64,000 nucleotides of DNA, from contig NZ_CP157743.1 in NCBI RefSeq assembly GCF_030717995.2, positions 3,622,501 through 3,686,500 on the forward strand, in the 5' to 3' direction. Source of the stretch: Methylomarinum sp. Ch1-1 (GTDB lineage Bacteria > Pseudomonadota > Gammaproteobacteria > Methylococcales > Methylomonadaceae). The stretch's first letter is position 1; each line of letters starts with the position of its first letter. Of the stretch, positions 1 to 8,891 are shown piece by piece. The position numbers were made by a program, and so were the translations under genes. The notes beneath the pieces are model-generated. The model saw only the letters and a list, made by a program, of their open reading frames with translations. It was not told where the DNA came from and ran no database searches.

Positions 1-462
1 GCCGATAACGTCCTCGATTTCGGCCATGACTCTTTCCGGTTCCGCCGACGGCAGATCGATCTTATTCAGCACCGGCACTACTTCCAGGCCCTGCTCGATC
101 GCGGTATAACAGTTTGCGACACTTTGCGCCTCGACGCCCTGGGCGGCGTCAACGATCAATAACGCTCCCTCACAGGCGGCCAAAGAACGCGACACCTCAT
201 AGGAAAAATCCACATGTCCCGGGGTGTCGATAAAATTCAGCTGATAAATTTCTCCATCGCTGGCCTTATAGTTCAAGGTCACGCTTTGCGCCTTGATGGT
301 AATACCGCGTTCTCGTTCCAAATCCATCGAATCCAATACCTGAGACGCCATTTCCCGTTCGGTCAATCCCCCACAGATCTGAATAAAGCGGTCCGCCAGC
401 GTTGATTTGCCATGATCGATATGCGCGATAATGGAGAAATTTCTAATATTTTTTTGATCCAC
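1..462 (-). CDS. lepA: Elongation factor 4 (LepA), N-terminal part, cut by window edge
   Basis: Translating the minus strand from a GTG at 462-460 gives an N-terminus with the G1 loop AHIDHGKST, the G3 motif DTPGHVDF and the G4 motif NKIDLP, in the order and spacing of LepA. LepA is a ribosome-bound GTPase that promotes back-translocation and influences initiation. Only about 154 residues of the roughly 600 are inside the window; the rest lies beyond position 1. The GTG is the only reasonable start because an in-frame TAA lies eight codons upstream and there is no ATG between. In many gammaproteobacteria lepA precedes lepB and rnc; that cannot be checked here. Confidence 0.95.
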   Translation of the reverse strand, partial: MDQKNIRNFSIIAHIDHGKSTLADRFIQICGGLTEREMASQVLDSMDLERERGITIKAQSVTLNYKASDGEIYQLNFIDTPGHVDFSYEVSRSLAACEGALLIVDAAQGVEAQSVANCYTAIEQGLEVVPVLNKIDLPSAEPERVMAEIEDVIG

Positions 463-609
463 GAAATATTTACTGCTAAAAATTTAGGTTAAAATCATGC
501 CCCGAATTCGAGCCATAGTCGACCGGGACCGGAGCAGTGTCGACGTAGACACAGTAATCCAGCTATTGTATCAGATAGCTATGATATAAAAATATATGGC
601 TATTAACCC

Positions 610-800
610 CAGCAATTCCCACTTTGGCGTTCAAAAAGGGCATGGGGTGTGTTTGGCGTGGATGTCGGCAGCAAGGATGCTGCCGTCAAGCCCCCAGGGA
701 TGGGTTTACCCAGCACCTAAATTCCATGGCTAATGGACTATAATTTACATTCCAGGATAATTTAGCGGTTGGATGAACGGCGTTCCTCGCCCAGGCATAA
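610..800 (+). repeat. Repeat family A, copy 1, interrupted by element B
   Basis: The segment starts with CAGCAATTCCCACTTTGGCG, continues through GGGCATGGGGTGTGTTTGGC and the inner hairpin GGCAGCAAGGATGCTGCC, and reaches GGGTTTAC at about 708. It is then broken by the 63-bp element B. A degenerate right arm resumes at about 779 with GGCGTTCCTCG. The same about 165-bp sequence occurs at 8618-8783 (inverted), 15687-15850 and 18301-18448. It encodes no protein, so it is probably a MITE- or REP-like element mobilised in trans. Confidence 0.8.
710..772 (+). repeat. Repeat element B (63 bp palindrome), inside repeat A
   Basis: The left end CCAGCACCTAAATTCC is shared with copies at 18331-18393 and 33948-34009. 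The right end here is degenerate (TTTAGCGGTTGG against TTTAGGTGCTGG in the copy at 18393). It lies exactly between two segments of repeat A, so it is most simply read as an insertion. Confidence 0.7.
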
Positions 801-944
801 CATTCTCCCTCTTCGCTCCTCACATTGGGCGTTGCCGCCTTCTGTCGGTCAGTGACCCAGCCGGGCGGGGGGTAAACGCGCAGAATGCAGAGAAAGGAAG
901 ACTGCCACGACGGTCCCTCGCGTCGTAAGCCCACAGGAGAGACA

Positions 945-1643
945 TCAGGCCAGAATCCGCCTGAATTCCTGAATGGTTTCGTCGGACAAGGGTTGGCGCT
1001 GATGATCCCATTTCACGCCGTCGAGTTCGGTCGCCAACATATCGATGGTTTGTACAAAATCCTCGAAAACGGCCGAGGGATCATCGACCTCTCTGGGCTG
1101 CATGAAGAACACGATGCCGGGACAATAAAATTCCTCTACATTAGTATCCGGAAACGTGCCCGGCTCGACCATGCTGGCGACGGTAAAATCGACCATTCTA
1201 TTGTCATCGACCCGCTCATAGACTTTTATGCTCGCATATTCCAATCCGACTCTTTCGAACGCCTGGACCAGATCGGCGCCGTTAAAGCCTTCATCGGCCG
1301 TAGCGACCAGACTGAACTGAATCAGCTGCGGAATTTCTGCGCCGTGTTGCTGATCTCGCTCCCGTTCGGAGGCCTGCTCCTGCTCGGATTCACTCATCGC
1401 GGTAATCGGATCGACGCCATACTCTTGTTCATCCAATGCCGAGCCTAACGGCACCACATCAAAATCGTCATTCTCCGTGTGCATCATCAACGACTCGTCT
1501 ACATTGTCGAGTGGATTGCCACGATCATAAAAATTGATTCCGCCGCGCCTGCGTTTGTTCTTGAACACGCTCCACAAGATCATACCCACGATAACAAGCG
1601 CGCCTACCGCAATAATGACTATTCTCAAAATCTCTTTATCCAT
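945..1643 (-). CDS. zipA: Cell division protein ZipA
   Basis: This 232-aa protein has the ZipA architecture: an N-terminal membrane segment (about residues 6-26, rich in I, V, G and L), a basic KNKRRRGG stretch just after it, a charged Gln/Glu-rich linker (about 60-105), and a C-terminal FtsZ-binding domain from about residue 107. ZipA tethers the FtsZ ring to the inner membrane. The linker is shorter than in E. coli ZipA (328 aa). The start ATG overlaps the smc stop as TGATG, implying translational coupling; the smc-zipA(-ligA) order is usual in gammaproteobacteria. Confidence 0.9.
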   Translation of the reverse strand: MDKEILRIVIIAVGALVIVGMILWSVFKNKRRRGGINFYDRGNPLDNVDESLMMHTENDDFDVVPLGSALDEQEYGVDPITAMSESEQEQASERERDQQHGAEIPQLIQFSLVATADEGFNGADLVQAFERVGLEYASIKVYERVDDNRMVDFTVASMVEPGTFPDTNVEEFYCPGIVFFMQPREVDDPSAVFEDFVQTIDMLATELDGVKWDHQRQPLSDETIQEFRRILA

Positions 1644-4600
1644 CAGCTTTCCGCCATAATGACCGCTTCTTCAATATCAACCGCAACCATCCGGGAAACC
1701 CCGGGTTCCTTCATGGTAACACCTGCCAATTGTTTTGCAATTTCCATCGTCACCTTGTTATGGGAAATGTATAAAAACTGTACCGTCTTAGACATATCCT
1801 CCACCATTTGTGAAAACCTGACCACATTGGCGTCATCTAGCGGCGCATCGACCTCGTCTAACAGACAGAACGGCGCCGGATTGAGCTCGAAAATCGAAAA
1901 CACCAGGGCGACCGCAGTCAAGGCCTTTTCTCCGCCGGACAATAAATGAATCGAGCTGTTTCGTTTTCCGGGAGGACGAGCGATGATATTGACGCCGGCC
2001 TCCAATAAATCCTGATCGGTCAGCTCCAAATAAGCCTGCCCCCCGCCGAACAGACGCGGAAACTTCTCCTGTAAGCCGCTATTGATCTTGTCGAAGGTCT
2101 CCTTGAAGCGATGACGGCTTTCCTTGTCGATTTTACTGATGGCCTGATCCAACGTGTTCAACGCCTCCATCAAATCGTCATGCTGCTCGTTGAGAAAATT
2201 CATTCGCTCGGATTGTGCTTGATATTCCTCAATCGCAGTCAGGTTGATGGAGCCGAGACGCTCGATTTGTGCGCCCAAGTCATCGACCTTGCGTTTCCAT
2301 GCCTGCTCATCGGCCTCGTCAGACAATGACTGCAATATCTTTTCAGGATCGGCGTCTACCTCCTCCAGCTGTTCGGTCAGGGTTTGCTGCCTGACATTGC
2401 TGTCTTGCTGCTGAAACCTGACCTTGTCCAACGCTTCTTTTTGCCGCTCCATTTCACGTTGCGTGCGACTATGCCGCTCCGCCAGCTCGGCTATGATGTT
2501 TTCGTTTTCCTGCTGGACTTCTCGTTCCTGTTTCAGTTGCCGCTCCAACAACTGTTTCTTGTCGCTGTAACCTTGCAAAGCCATTTTTTCATCGTCCATC
2601 GGCGACAAGGTGCTCTGCAGCTTTTGCTCCAGTTCCTCGATACGTTCCGCCGCCTGCCGATTCTGTAATTGCAGTCTTTCGATTTGTCTGGCGGTCAATT
2701 GCTCCGACGATCTCAGCGAATCGATTTGCGCCTGTAAGGTATGAACCTGTCTGCGCGCCTCATTGACGGTTCGATCATTATCGTGCTGCTGCGCCTGCAA
2801 TTCCTCGTTCATCTGCTCCAAGTCCATTTTTTGCGACTCCAGTCGCTCCAACCGTTGCTCCGCTTCCTGCTTCAAGTGTTCGGCCTCGGCAACGGCTTCT
2901 GCATTATCGGTCAATTCGGCGACAATTTCATCAATCTCTTGGGAGACCTGTTGCAAACGCCGCTGCTGTTGTTCGTGGCGAGCCGACTGGGCGCTGAATT
3001 CGGCGTTTTTGCTCGATAATTCGCCGCCCAGCTGCTTATCCTGCTGCTGGATCGACTCACGCTGGCTTTCGCTGTGCTTTAACGCCTGCTCGGTATCCTC
3101 AAGACGTTGCTCGGACTCTTCGATCAGCGCCTGCAACTCCAGTTGCCGCTGCTTCAGTTCACGCAATTCCTTTTCCCGATGCAACACGCCAGTTTTACTG
3201 TCGCTGCCGCGCGTCACCTTGATCCAGTTTTTACCCAGCCAGGTGCCGTCAGGCAACACCACCGACTCATAATCATGCAGCTGCGCCAACATGTTGCGCG
3301 CGGCGGCGATGTCTTCGGCGCAATGGATGCCGCTCAGCAAGGTCGACAAGTTCCAATCGGAGCGTATTTTCGTCAACAGCAGCGAATCCTCATCGCCGCC
3401 GCCAGTGGCTTGTTCGGTCTCGAACAAGATCAGCGATTGTGCGCCCAATGATTGCAAGCCGGGCACGATCCGCTCGACATTCTCGACGCAAACCGCTTCC
3501 AGATAGCTGCTTAACACGGTTTCCACCGCGGTTTCCCAATGCGCATCGGCCTCGAGAAATTCCGCCAAACGCCGCTGGCCGCTCAAATGCATCTGTTCCA
3601 GCCAGGGGGCCAGATCCTTTTTATCTTTACCCATCGCATGCTGTTGCAACAGCTCCAGCGAGGTGATTTTACCGCTGACGCCGTGCAGTTCCGCGCGCTG
3701 GTCGTGCAACTGATCGTGCAACTGCTTGACTTGCTGGCGCTGTTCGCCGATCCGCTGATGTTGCTGCTCCAGTTGCTGGTGCAGACTGTCGCGTTCCGAC
3801 TCGAGCAGATCGATACTGCTCTCCAGTGCCTCCATATCGGCTTGCAATTGGGTGTTGGTCAATTCGCTTTGTTCTCCTTGCAATTTGTCGACCCGCATCT
3901 GCAGCTGCCGGCGCTGGTTTTCCAGTTGACTCAACTTGGCCCGCTGCACCTCGCTTTGTTCGCGATAACGGGCGTTTTCGGCCAAAAACGTCTCCCAGCG
4001 CTGTTGCCATTCGAACTTCTGTTGCTGCGATTCCTGTTGAATAACCTCCGTCTCCTCCTCTCGTTCCCGAGCGATGACCAGGGTCTCTTCGGCCTCCAGC
4101 AACGCCTGCCTGATTTCCTCCAGCTGCTGCATGTCCTGCTGATATTCGGCGACGGATTGCTCGCTTTGCTGTTTCAGACGATTGATTTCAACCAGCGTTT
4201 CTTCATGGCTTTGTTCATTATGGCGTATCGTCTGTTCGAGGCGGCTGACTTCCGAAACGACATGATAATAGTCGCCTTGCGCCTGATCGAGTTTCTGCTG
4301 TTGCCGTTTTTGCTCGTTCCTTTTAGCCTCGATATTTTGATCGGTTTCTCTAAGCAATACGAACAGCCGATTATGTTCGGCGGCAATGTCCTGCAATTTG
4401 TTTTCCAGTTGCTGGGATGTCTGGTGATAACTGTTCCAGCGCATCGCCAGCAGTTCCTGCTTGAACCGCCGTTCCAGCTTTTTCAGTTCGGTGTATTTTT
4501 CCGCCTTTTCCGCCTGTTTTTGCAAATGCTTCAGCTGCTTCTCGACTTCCTCGCGCAAATCATCCAGACGTTCCAGATTTTCCCGAGTATGACGCATCCG

Positions 4601-5146
4601 CGTTTCGGTTTCATGACGGCGCTCCTTATACTTGGAAATGCCGGCCGCTTCTTCGATATGCACGCGCAAATCATCCGGCTTGGCCTCGACCATCCGTGAA
4701 ATCGTGCCCTGCTCGATAATCGCATAGCTGCGCGCACCCAGACCGGTGCCCAAAAACAAGTCGGTGATATCCTTGCGCCGGCAACGAGAACCGTTTAACT
4801 GGTAAAGCGACTGGCCATCGCGGCTGACCTGACGCTTGATGGAAATGGTGTTGTATTTGGCATACTCGCCACCGGCCTTGCCTTCACTATTATCGAATAC
4901 CAGTTCGACAAAGGCCGTGCTGACCGGTTTGCGCGTCGAGGAACCATTGAATACCACATCGGCCATGCTGCCGCCGCGCAAGTGTTTGGCCGAACTCTCC
5001 CCCATCACCCAGCGCACGGCATCGATAATATTCGACTTGCCGCAGCCGTTCGGCCCGACTACCGCAGTCAAATTGCCGCTAATCGGGATCGTGGTCGGGT
5101 CGACAAATGATTTAAAACCTGAAAGTTTGATTTTTTCCAGCTTCAT
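1643..5146 (-). CDS. smc: Chromosome segregation ATPase SMC
   Basis: The 1167-aa length is standard for bacterial SMC. Walker A GPNGCGKS is at residues 31-38. Two very long Gln/Glu-rich coiled coils flank a hinge at about 510-640, and the C-terminal head has the signature LLSGGEKALTAVALVFSIF followed by Walker B LLDEVDAPLDD. SMC dimers compact and segregate chromosomes by loop extrusion, normally with ScpA and ScpB, which are not in this window. The ATG is followed by the typical MKLEKIKLSGFKSF start. Its presence instead of MukB fits a gammaproteobacterium outside the Enterobacterales/Vibrionales group. Confidence 0.97.
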   Translation of the reverse strand: MKLEKIKLSGFKSFVDPTTIPISGNLTAVVGPNGCGKSNIIDAVRWVMGESSAKHLRGGSMADVVFNGSSTRKPVSTAFVELVFDNSEGKAGGEYAKYNTISIKRQVSRDGQSLYQLNGSRCRRKDITDLFLGTGLGARSYAIIEQGTISRMVEAKPDDLRVHIEEAAGISKYKERRHETETRMRHTRENLERLDDLREEVEKQLKHLQKQAEKAEKYTELKKLERRFKQELLAMRWNSYHQTSQQLENKLQDIAAEHNRLFVLLRETDQNIEAKRNEQKRQQQKLDQAQGDYYHVVSEVSRLEQTIRHNEQSHEETLVEINRLKQQSEQSVAEYQQDMQQLEEIRQALLEAEETLVIAREREEETEVIQQESQQQKFEWQQRWETFLAENARYREQSEVQRAKLSQLENQRRQLQMRVDKLQGEQSELTNTQLQADMEALESSIDLLESERDSLHQQLEQQHQRIGEQRQQVKQLHDQLHDQRAELHGVSGKITSLELLQQHAMGKDKKDLAPWLEQMHLSGQRRLAEFLEADAHWETAVETVLSSYLEAVCVENVERIVPGLQSLGAQSLILFETEQATGGGDEDSLLLTKIRSDWNLSTLLSGIHCAEDIAAARNMLAQLHDYESVVLPDGTWLGKNWIKVTRGSDSKTGVLHREKELRELKQRQLELQALIEESEQRLEDTEQALKHSESQRESIQQQDKQLGGELSSKNAEFSAQSARHEQQQRRLQQVSQEIDEIVAELTDNAEAVAEAEHLKQEAEQRLERLESQKMDLEQMNEELQAQQHDNDRTVNEARRQVHTLQAQIDSLRSSEQLTARQIERLQLQNRQAAERIEELEQKLQSTLSPMDDEKMALQGYSDKKQLLERQLKQEREVQQENENIIAELAERHSRTQREMERQKEALDKVRFQQQDSNVRQQTLTEQLEEVDADPEKILQSLSDEADEQAWKRKVDDLGAQIERLGSINLTAIEEYQAQSERMNFLNEQHDDLMEALNTLDQAISKIDKESRHRFKETFDKINSGLQEKFPRLFGGGQAYLELTDQDLLEAGVNIIARPPGKRNSSIHLLSGGEKALTAVALVFSIFELNPAPFCLLDEVDAPLDDANVVRFSQMVEDMSKTVQFLYISHNKVTMEIAKQLAGVTMKEPGVSRMVAVDIEEAVIMAES

Positions 5147-5396
5147 AACTGGTAGAATATTCCACCTGATGTTTTAAAGAACCGTGTATTATTACACGAG
5201 TTTTGCTTAATTTTTGTTTTTTTGTAATTATTGAAAATTTTTTTTGTTAAGAGGTAGGTTATTGATTTAGCAGGCTGCCGCGACCGGCCTTAGAACCTAG
5301 CCGATATAAAAATGTCGAACGCCGGACTAAACCTGTCAATAATTTATACACTCAGTCTTAAAAACCGCTGAATAATACTTCACTTATAGAACCCTA

Positions 5397-5786
5397 ATGA
5401 CTACGAAACCGAGTAAAGACCTGGAAACTTTTGTCAACCCGAACCCCGGCCGTGATTACACGATACACATCGAGATCCCCGAGTTTACCTGCCTGTGCCC
5501 AAAAACCGGGCAGCCCGATTTTGCCACGATCAACATCGAATATGTCCCCGATCAGCTGTGCGTGGAGTTGAAGGCGCTGAAGTTATACATGTGGTCATTC
5601 CGCGAACAAGGCGCCTTTCATGAGGCCGTCACCAACGAAATCCTCGATGATATCGTTAAGGCCACCCAACCCAACTTCATGCGCATCCGCGCCGAATTCA
5701 ACGTCCGCGGCGGCATTTATACCACCGTGGTGGCCGAGCACCGCAATCCAAGCTGGCAAGCGCCGGAAACAGTCACGCTGCCATAA
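5397..5786 (+). CDS. queF: NADPH-dependent 7-cyano-7-deazaguanine reductase QueF (short form)
   Basis: QueF reduces preQ0 to preQ1, the only known nitrile-to-amine reduction in biology, in queuosine tRNA modification. The 129-aa protein is the unimodular (B. subtilis-like) form rather than the about 280-aa E. coli type. The nucleophile region reads [10 protein letters not shown], placing the catalytic Cys at 34 and the conserved Asp at 41 with the expected spacing of seven. The QueF motif [16 protein letters not shown], linked to NADPH binding, begins at about residue 58. It is the first gene of a tight cluster with the FlhB-like gene (6-bp gap) and psd. Confidence 0.95.
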   Translation: MTTKPSKDLETFVNPNPGRDYTIHIEIPEFTCLCPKTGQPDFATINIEYVPDQLCVELKALKLYMWSFREQGAFHEAVTNEILDDIVKATQPNFMRIRAEFNVRGGIYTTVVAEHRNPSWQAPETVTLP

Positions 5787-5792
5787 ATCTTT

Positions 5793-6083
5793 ATGAGCGG
5801 TCACACCTACTACACTAGCGATCTGGCGGTCGCCCTGAAATACGACGGTGAAAACGCCCCCAAGGTCACCGCCAAGGGGGAAGGCGTGACTGCTCAACAG
5901 ATTCTGGAACTCGCCGAACAACACGGCGTACCGTTACAAAACCAACCGGAACTTGCCAGGATACTGGCCCAGGTTCCGCTGGGCGATGAAATCCCGCAGC
6001 AACTCTATGTCGCCGTCGCCGAAGTCATCGCCTTCGCCTATTTTCTGAGCGGCAAAACCGCCGCCGACGACACCGAATCATGA
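5793..6083 (+). CDS. Orphan FlhB/EscU-type cytoplasmic-domain protein
   Basis: The 96-aa protein resembles only the C-terminal cytoplasmic domain of the export switch protein FlhB: AVALKYD, a central AKGEGV, and the end segment IPQQLYVAVAEVIAFAYFL match the family. The transmembrane part is absent, and the NPTH autocleavage site that precedes this region in FlhB is replaced by YTSD. No other flagellar or secretion gene is nearby. Such standalone proteins are annotated as FlhB-domain or FlhX-like; in flagellated bacteria some can partially substitute for the FlhB C-domain. Its role here is unknown. It overlaps the psd start by ATGA. Confidence 0.8.
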   Translation: MSGHTYYTSDLAVALKYDGENAPKVTAKGEGVTAQQILELAEQHGVPLQNQPELARILAQVPLGDEIPQQLYVAVAEVIAFAYFLSGKTAADDTES

Positions 6084-6940
6084 CCATCAAAGAAGCACTA
6101 ACCACCTACCCGCAATATATCCTGCCGCACCATTTTTTATCCAAGCTAATGGCAAAGCTGACGCATGCGGAATGCAAAATTTGGAAAAACCTGTTTATTC
6201 GACTGGTGATTAAGCTTTACCACGTCGACATGAACGATGCGAAAGAGCAGAATCTGGACCATTTCGCCAGCTTCAATCATTTTTTCACTCGTGAACTAAA
6301 ACCAGGCGCCCGCACGTTTCCAAGCGAGACCAACGCCATTGCCTGTCCGGCCGACGGCGCCGTGAGTCAGGCCGGCATCATCAGCGATGGGCAAATTTTC
6401 CAGGCTAAAGGCAAAAGTTTCTCTGCGATCGACCTGCTCGGCGGCGACGAACAACGCGCCGAAGCATTTGCCGACGGTGTTTTTTCGACGATCTATCTGT
6501 CGCCTAAGGATTACCACCGCCTGCATATGCCATTGACGGGCACGCTGAAGGAAATGGTGCATATCCCCGGCCGTCTATTCAGCGTCAACAACGCAACGAC
6601 CAATACGGTGCCGGGACTGTTTGCCCGCAATGAACGCGTCGCCTGTATTTTCGATACCGATGCCGGGCCGATGGCGCTAGTCTTGGTCGGCGCGATTTTT
6701 GTTTCCAGCGTGGAAACGGTCTGGCACGGCGTCGTGACGCCGCCGACCCTCTCTTCGGTGCGTCACTGGGACTATCAAGATGACGCCCCGACGCTGGAAA
6801 AAGGCCAGGAAATGGGACGCTTCAACATGGGTTCGACCATTATTGTCTTATTCGGCAAAGACGTCGCGAAATGGAAGGAAGAGTTTGTCGCCGGCAAAGA
6901 AGTCAAGCTGGGCGAAACGATCGGGTCCCTCGCTCAATAG
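6080..6940 (+). CDS. psd: Phosphatidylserine decarboxylase proenzyme
   Basis: Psd converts phosphatidylserine to phosphatidylethanolamine at the inner membrane. The 286-aa protein has the GST self-cleavage motif near the C-terminus (Gly251-Ser252-Thr253, within MGSTIIVLFG); cleavage there leaves a pyruvoyl group on the small alpha chain of about 35 residues. Other family signatures are the CPADGAVSQ region (about 92-100) and the catalytic-site HRLHMPLTG segment (about 145-155). Its start overlaps the upstream gene by 4 nt, so the two are translationally coupled. Confidence 0.97.
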   Translation: MTIKEALTTYPQYILPHHFLSKLMAKLTHAECKIWKNLFIRLVIKLYHVDMNDAKEQNLDHFASFNHFFTRELKPGARTFPSETNAIACPADGAVSQAGIISDGQIFQAKGKSFSAIDLLGGDEQRAEAFADGVFSTIYLSPKDYHRLHMPLTGTLKEMVHIPGRLFSVNNATTNTVPGLFARNERVACIFDTDAGPMALVLVGAIFVSSVETVWHGVVTPPTLSSVRHWDYQDDAPTLEKGQEMGRFNMGSTIIVLFGKDVAKWKEEFVAGKEVKLGETIGSLAQ

Positions 6941-6947
6941 CCTTAAC

Positions 6948-7012
6948 AGAACCCGGACAAGCCAGCGCCTGGCTGGTCCGGGTTCTATCCGTTCCAGGCA
7001 TTCCTAGCCTGG
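6948..7012 (+). terminator. Two consecutive hairpins after psd
   Basis: A strong stem pairs AGAACCCGGAC (6948-6958) with GTCCGGGTTCT (6976-6986). A second small stem pairs CCAGGC (6994-6999) with GCCTGG (7007-7012) and is followed by a run of seven T at 7021. Together they probably terminate the queF-psd transcript; the T-run lies some bases after the second stem, so efficiency is uncertain. Confidence 0.6.
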
Positions 7013-7157
7013 GCGTCAACTTTTTTTACATCCTTTGCTCGCGCTTCAGCTTTAAGTCTAATTCGGCGCGGCAAGCTTATGATTATTTTTTCTTTTTCCA
7101 ATCGGGCACTTTTTATGCATGATTGAAATTAAAGAATGAATTAGGAGGTTTACGATC

Positions 7158-7376
7158 ATGAAACTTCTCAACCAACCAGAAGAACTTAGCGATGCCCGCA
7201 CGGCATTTATTGAAACGTTAAGCGATGAATTTATCGCGACTACCGGCTACGGCGTCTATGCTTATTTAAACCCCTTAGACATCAATCGTCTATTCAGACA
7301 ATATCTACAACACGGCACCCCCCTGAGGGAGTTTGCCAGAGTTTACGTCAGAAACGCCCAGTTTGCGACTATGTAA
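7158..7376 (+). CDS. Small conserved-looking protein of unknown function (72 aa)
   Basis: I do not recognise the family. It is a real-gene candidate because TAGGAGGT, a near-perfect Shine-Dalgarno sequence, lies at 7142-7149, eight bases before the ATG. The protein is soluble, mixed alpha/beta in appearance, with no signal peptide or membrane segment, and contains YGVYAYLNPLDINRLFRQYL and a Tyr/Arg-rich C-terminus. It stands alone between a terminator upstream and an unrelated hydrolase downstream, so it has its own promoter, probably within the AT-rich 7020-7140. Confidence 0.65.
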   Translation: MKLLNQPEELSDARTAFIETLSDEFIATTGYGVYAYLNPLDINRLFRQYLQHGTPLREFARVYVRNAQFATM

Positions 7377-7530
7377 AAACTGTTAGTAAACGATTACCGC
7401 CCTATGCCGGGTCGACGACATGAAGACATCGAAATCGATGTAAACCACAATGCAGAGGTCGAATATCACCTATGCACGGGGCGGGCCGCTTACGCTTCAT
7501 CACAGATCAACATGTCGTACTCGATTATTG

Positions 7531-8361
7531 ATGCGCATCAAACAGAAGGTCGGAAGATTTTGCCTGATTTTATTCTGCGCTAGCCTAACGACCACTTGCA
7601 GCATCCCCGCGCGAGAGTTTAGCCTCGCCGCCGCTGAATATGGCATTAGCCAACAAACGGTTCAAGGACTAACATTTCGACATCGCGTGTTTATCAATGC
7701 GGCGGCCCAGCAGCCCAGTCATCAGGACAACCTGCATATCTACATCGACGGCGATGGCACACCTTGGATGCGAGGTCGCTGGCCGACCAGCGACCCCACA
7801 GCTCGCAACCCGATGATCCTGAAGATACTGCAAGCCGATCCGTCACCGGCGATATTGCTGGGCCGCCCTTGCTATCATGGCCTCGGCGAAAGCAACGCTT
7901 GCGATGTTCGCTACTGGACCTCTCATCGCTATGCGCAAGCTGTCGTCGACAGCATGAAGACGGCGCTGCGACGCTGGGCGGCAAAAACCTCCCACCCTAA
8001 ACTGACTTTAATCGGCTTCAGTGGCGGCGGAGTGCTATCGGTACTGATGTCGTATGATTTAAAGGAAGTCGAGACGCTCATCACCGTGGCCGCGAACCTC
8101 GATGTCGCCGCCTGGAGCCGGCAGCACAACTACCGCCCCTTGCCACAGTCGCTGAACCCGGTCGATTCTCCCCCCCTCCCCGCGCGCATCAGACAAATCC
8201 ATTTTGCCGGCTTGCGCGACCAAAATGTGCCGGCGGCAATCATCAAACACTACTCCGAACGCCAGCATAGCGCCCAGTTTCACCCTCTGCCCGAATTTGA
8301 CCACCATTGTTGCTGGGCCGAAAACTGGAGCGACTTACTTAAAGAAATTAACATCAACTGA
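7531..8361 (+). CDS. Exported alpha/beta-hydrolase-like protein
   Basis: I chose the ATG at 7531, which gives 276 aa starting MRIKQKVGRFCLILFCASL, a good signal sequence; a longer frame begins at 7450 but adds a non-signal-like leader. A Cys follows LTTT at about residue 23, so a lipoprotein is possible although the lipobox is poor. The nucleophile elbow is GFSGGG, preceded by KLTLIGF, and the C-terminal histidine is probably within the EFDHHCCW motif. Substrate is unknown. It is neither tightly linked to nor co-oriented with a pathway gene nearby. Confidence 0.7.
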   Translation: MRIKQKVGRFCLILFCASLTTTCSIPAREFSLAAAEYGISQQTVQGLTFRHRVFINAAAQQPSHQDNLHIYIDGDGTPWMRGRWPTSDPTARNPMILKILQADPSPAILLGRPCYHGLGESNACDVRYWTSHRYAQAVVDSMKTALRRWAAKTSHPKLTLIGFSGGGVLSVLMSYDLKEVETLITVAANLDVAAWSRQHNYRPLPQSLNPVDSPPLPARIRQIHFAGLRDQNVPAAIIKHYSERQHSAQFHPLPEFDHHCCWAENWSDLLKEININ

Positions 8362-8436
8362 CCGCAAGAAAATCTGACCCGAAACGCCCAGTCTAAATTA
8401 TCTAAAATCTCAAGGGCGAAAGATCGTTGTATACCA

Positions 8437-8490
8437 ACAATTCACAGTTTAGAGTTCAAAAAGGGCATGGGGTGTGTTTGGCATTGCTGG
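8437..8490 (+). repeat. Fragment of repeat A
   Basis: The bases TTCAAAAAGGGCATGGGGTG at 8455-8474 and the following TGTTTGGC reproduce the left arm of repeat A, ending abruptly in ATTGCTGG. It lies about 130 bp before a complete inverted copy. Confidence 0.65.
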
Positions 8491-8617
8491 TTGTATACGC
8501 GATAGAACGCTGCCGAAGAACTAGGCGCAACGGTCGCGCTCGCTGCTCTTCCCCCTGATATATGCTATTGCCGACGATGCCAAGCCAGTTTACGGAGCCG
8601 CCCGTTCAAGAAACCAG

Positions 8618-8783
8618 CAGCAATTCCCAGTTTGAGCATTTTTGCTGTGTTTAGGGCATGGGATGTATCTGTCGAGGAGCGCCGTAAACCCATCCCTGGG
8701 GGCTTGACGGCAGCATCCTTGCTGCCGACATCCTCGCCAAACACACCCCATGCCCTTTTTGAACGCCAAAGTGGGAATTGCTG
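8618..8783 (-). repeat. Repeat family A, copy 2 (complete)
   Basis: This 166-bp copy is bounded by CAGCAATTCCCA and TGGGAATTGCTG. Inner arms AGGGCATGGGATGT and ACACACCCCATGCCC pair with one another, and the centre carries GGCAGCATCCTTGCTGCC, which is itself a hairpin. The orientation is inverted relative to copies 1 and 3. If transcribed it would fold into one long imperfect stem. Confidence 0.85.
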
Positions 8784-8891
8784 AGAAACCAGGCGAGCGC
8801 TGCAAAGAGCACTATTAGTTGATAAAATGCTGAACTTTTTCGCTCGGCTCCAAACTTACTCAGAGCGCATTTCTATTGCCGGAGAAAATTA

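Larger units (their letters stand above)
463..944. other. Intergenic region with nested palindromic repeats
   Basis: There is no supported gene between lepA and zipA. The AT-rich stretch next to lepA (463-600) should hold its promoter, and the remainder is largely a composite of two repeat families listed separately. Open frames crossing it have no recognisable protein and coincide with repeat sequence. Confidence 0.7.
8362..8891. other. Intergenic region with repeat A copies
   Basis: This 530-bp gap separates the hydrolase from the VTT protein. It contains a partial copy of repeat A at 8437-8490 and a full inverted copy at 8618-8783. I see no gene in it; short frames across the repeats have no recognisable protein. 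The last 100 bp before 8892 should hold the downstream promoter. Confidence 0.7.

Noticed and set aside
3539-4699. A 386-aa plus-strand frame opposite smc
   Set aside because: It mirrors the repetitive Gln/Glu coiled-coil codons of smc; the translation is Leu/Phe-rich with no known family, typical of antisense shadows.
5186-5199. Palindrome GTGTATTATTACAC between smc and queF as an operator
   Set aside because: Short, AT-rich and unsupported by a second copy or a known regulator; chance is possible.
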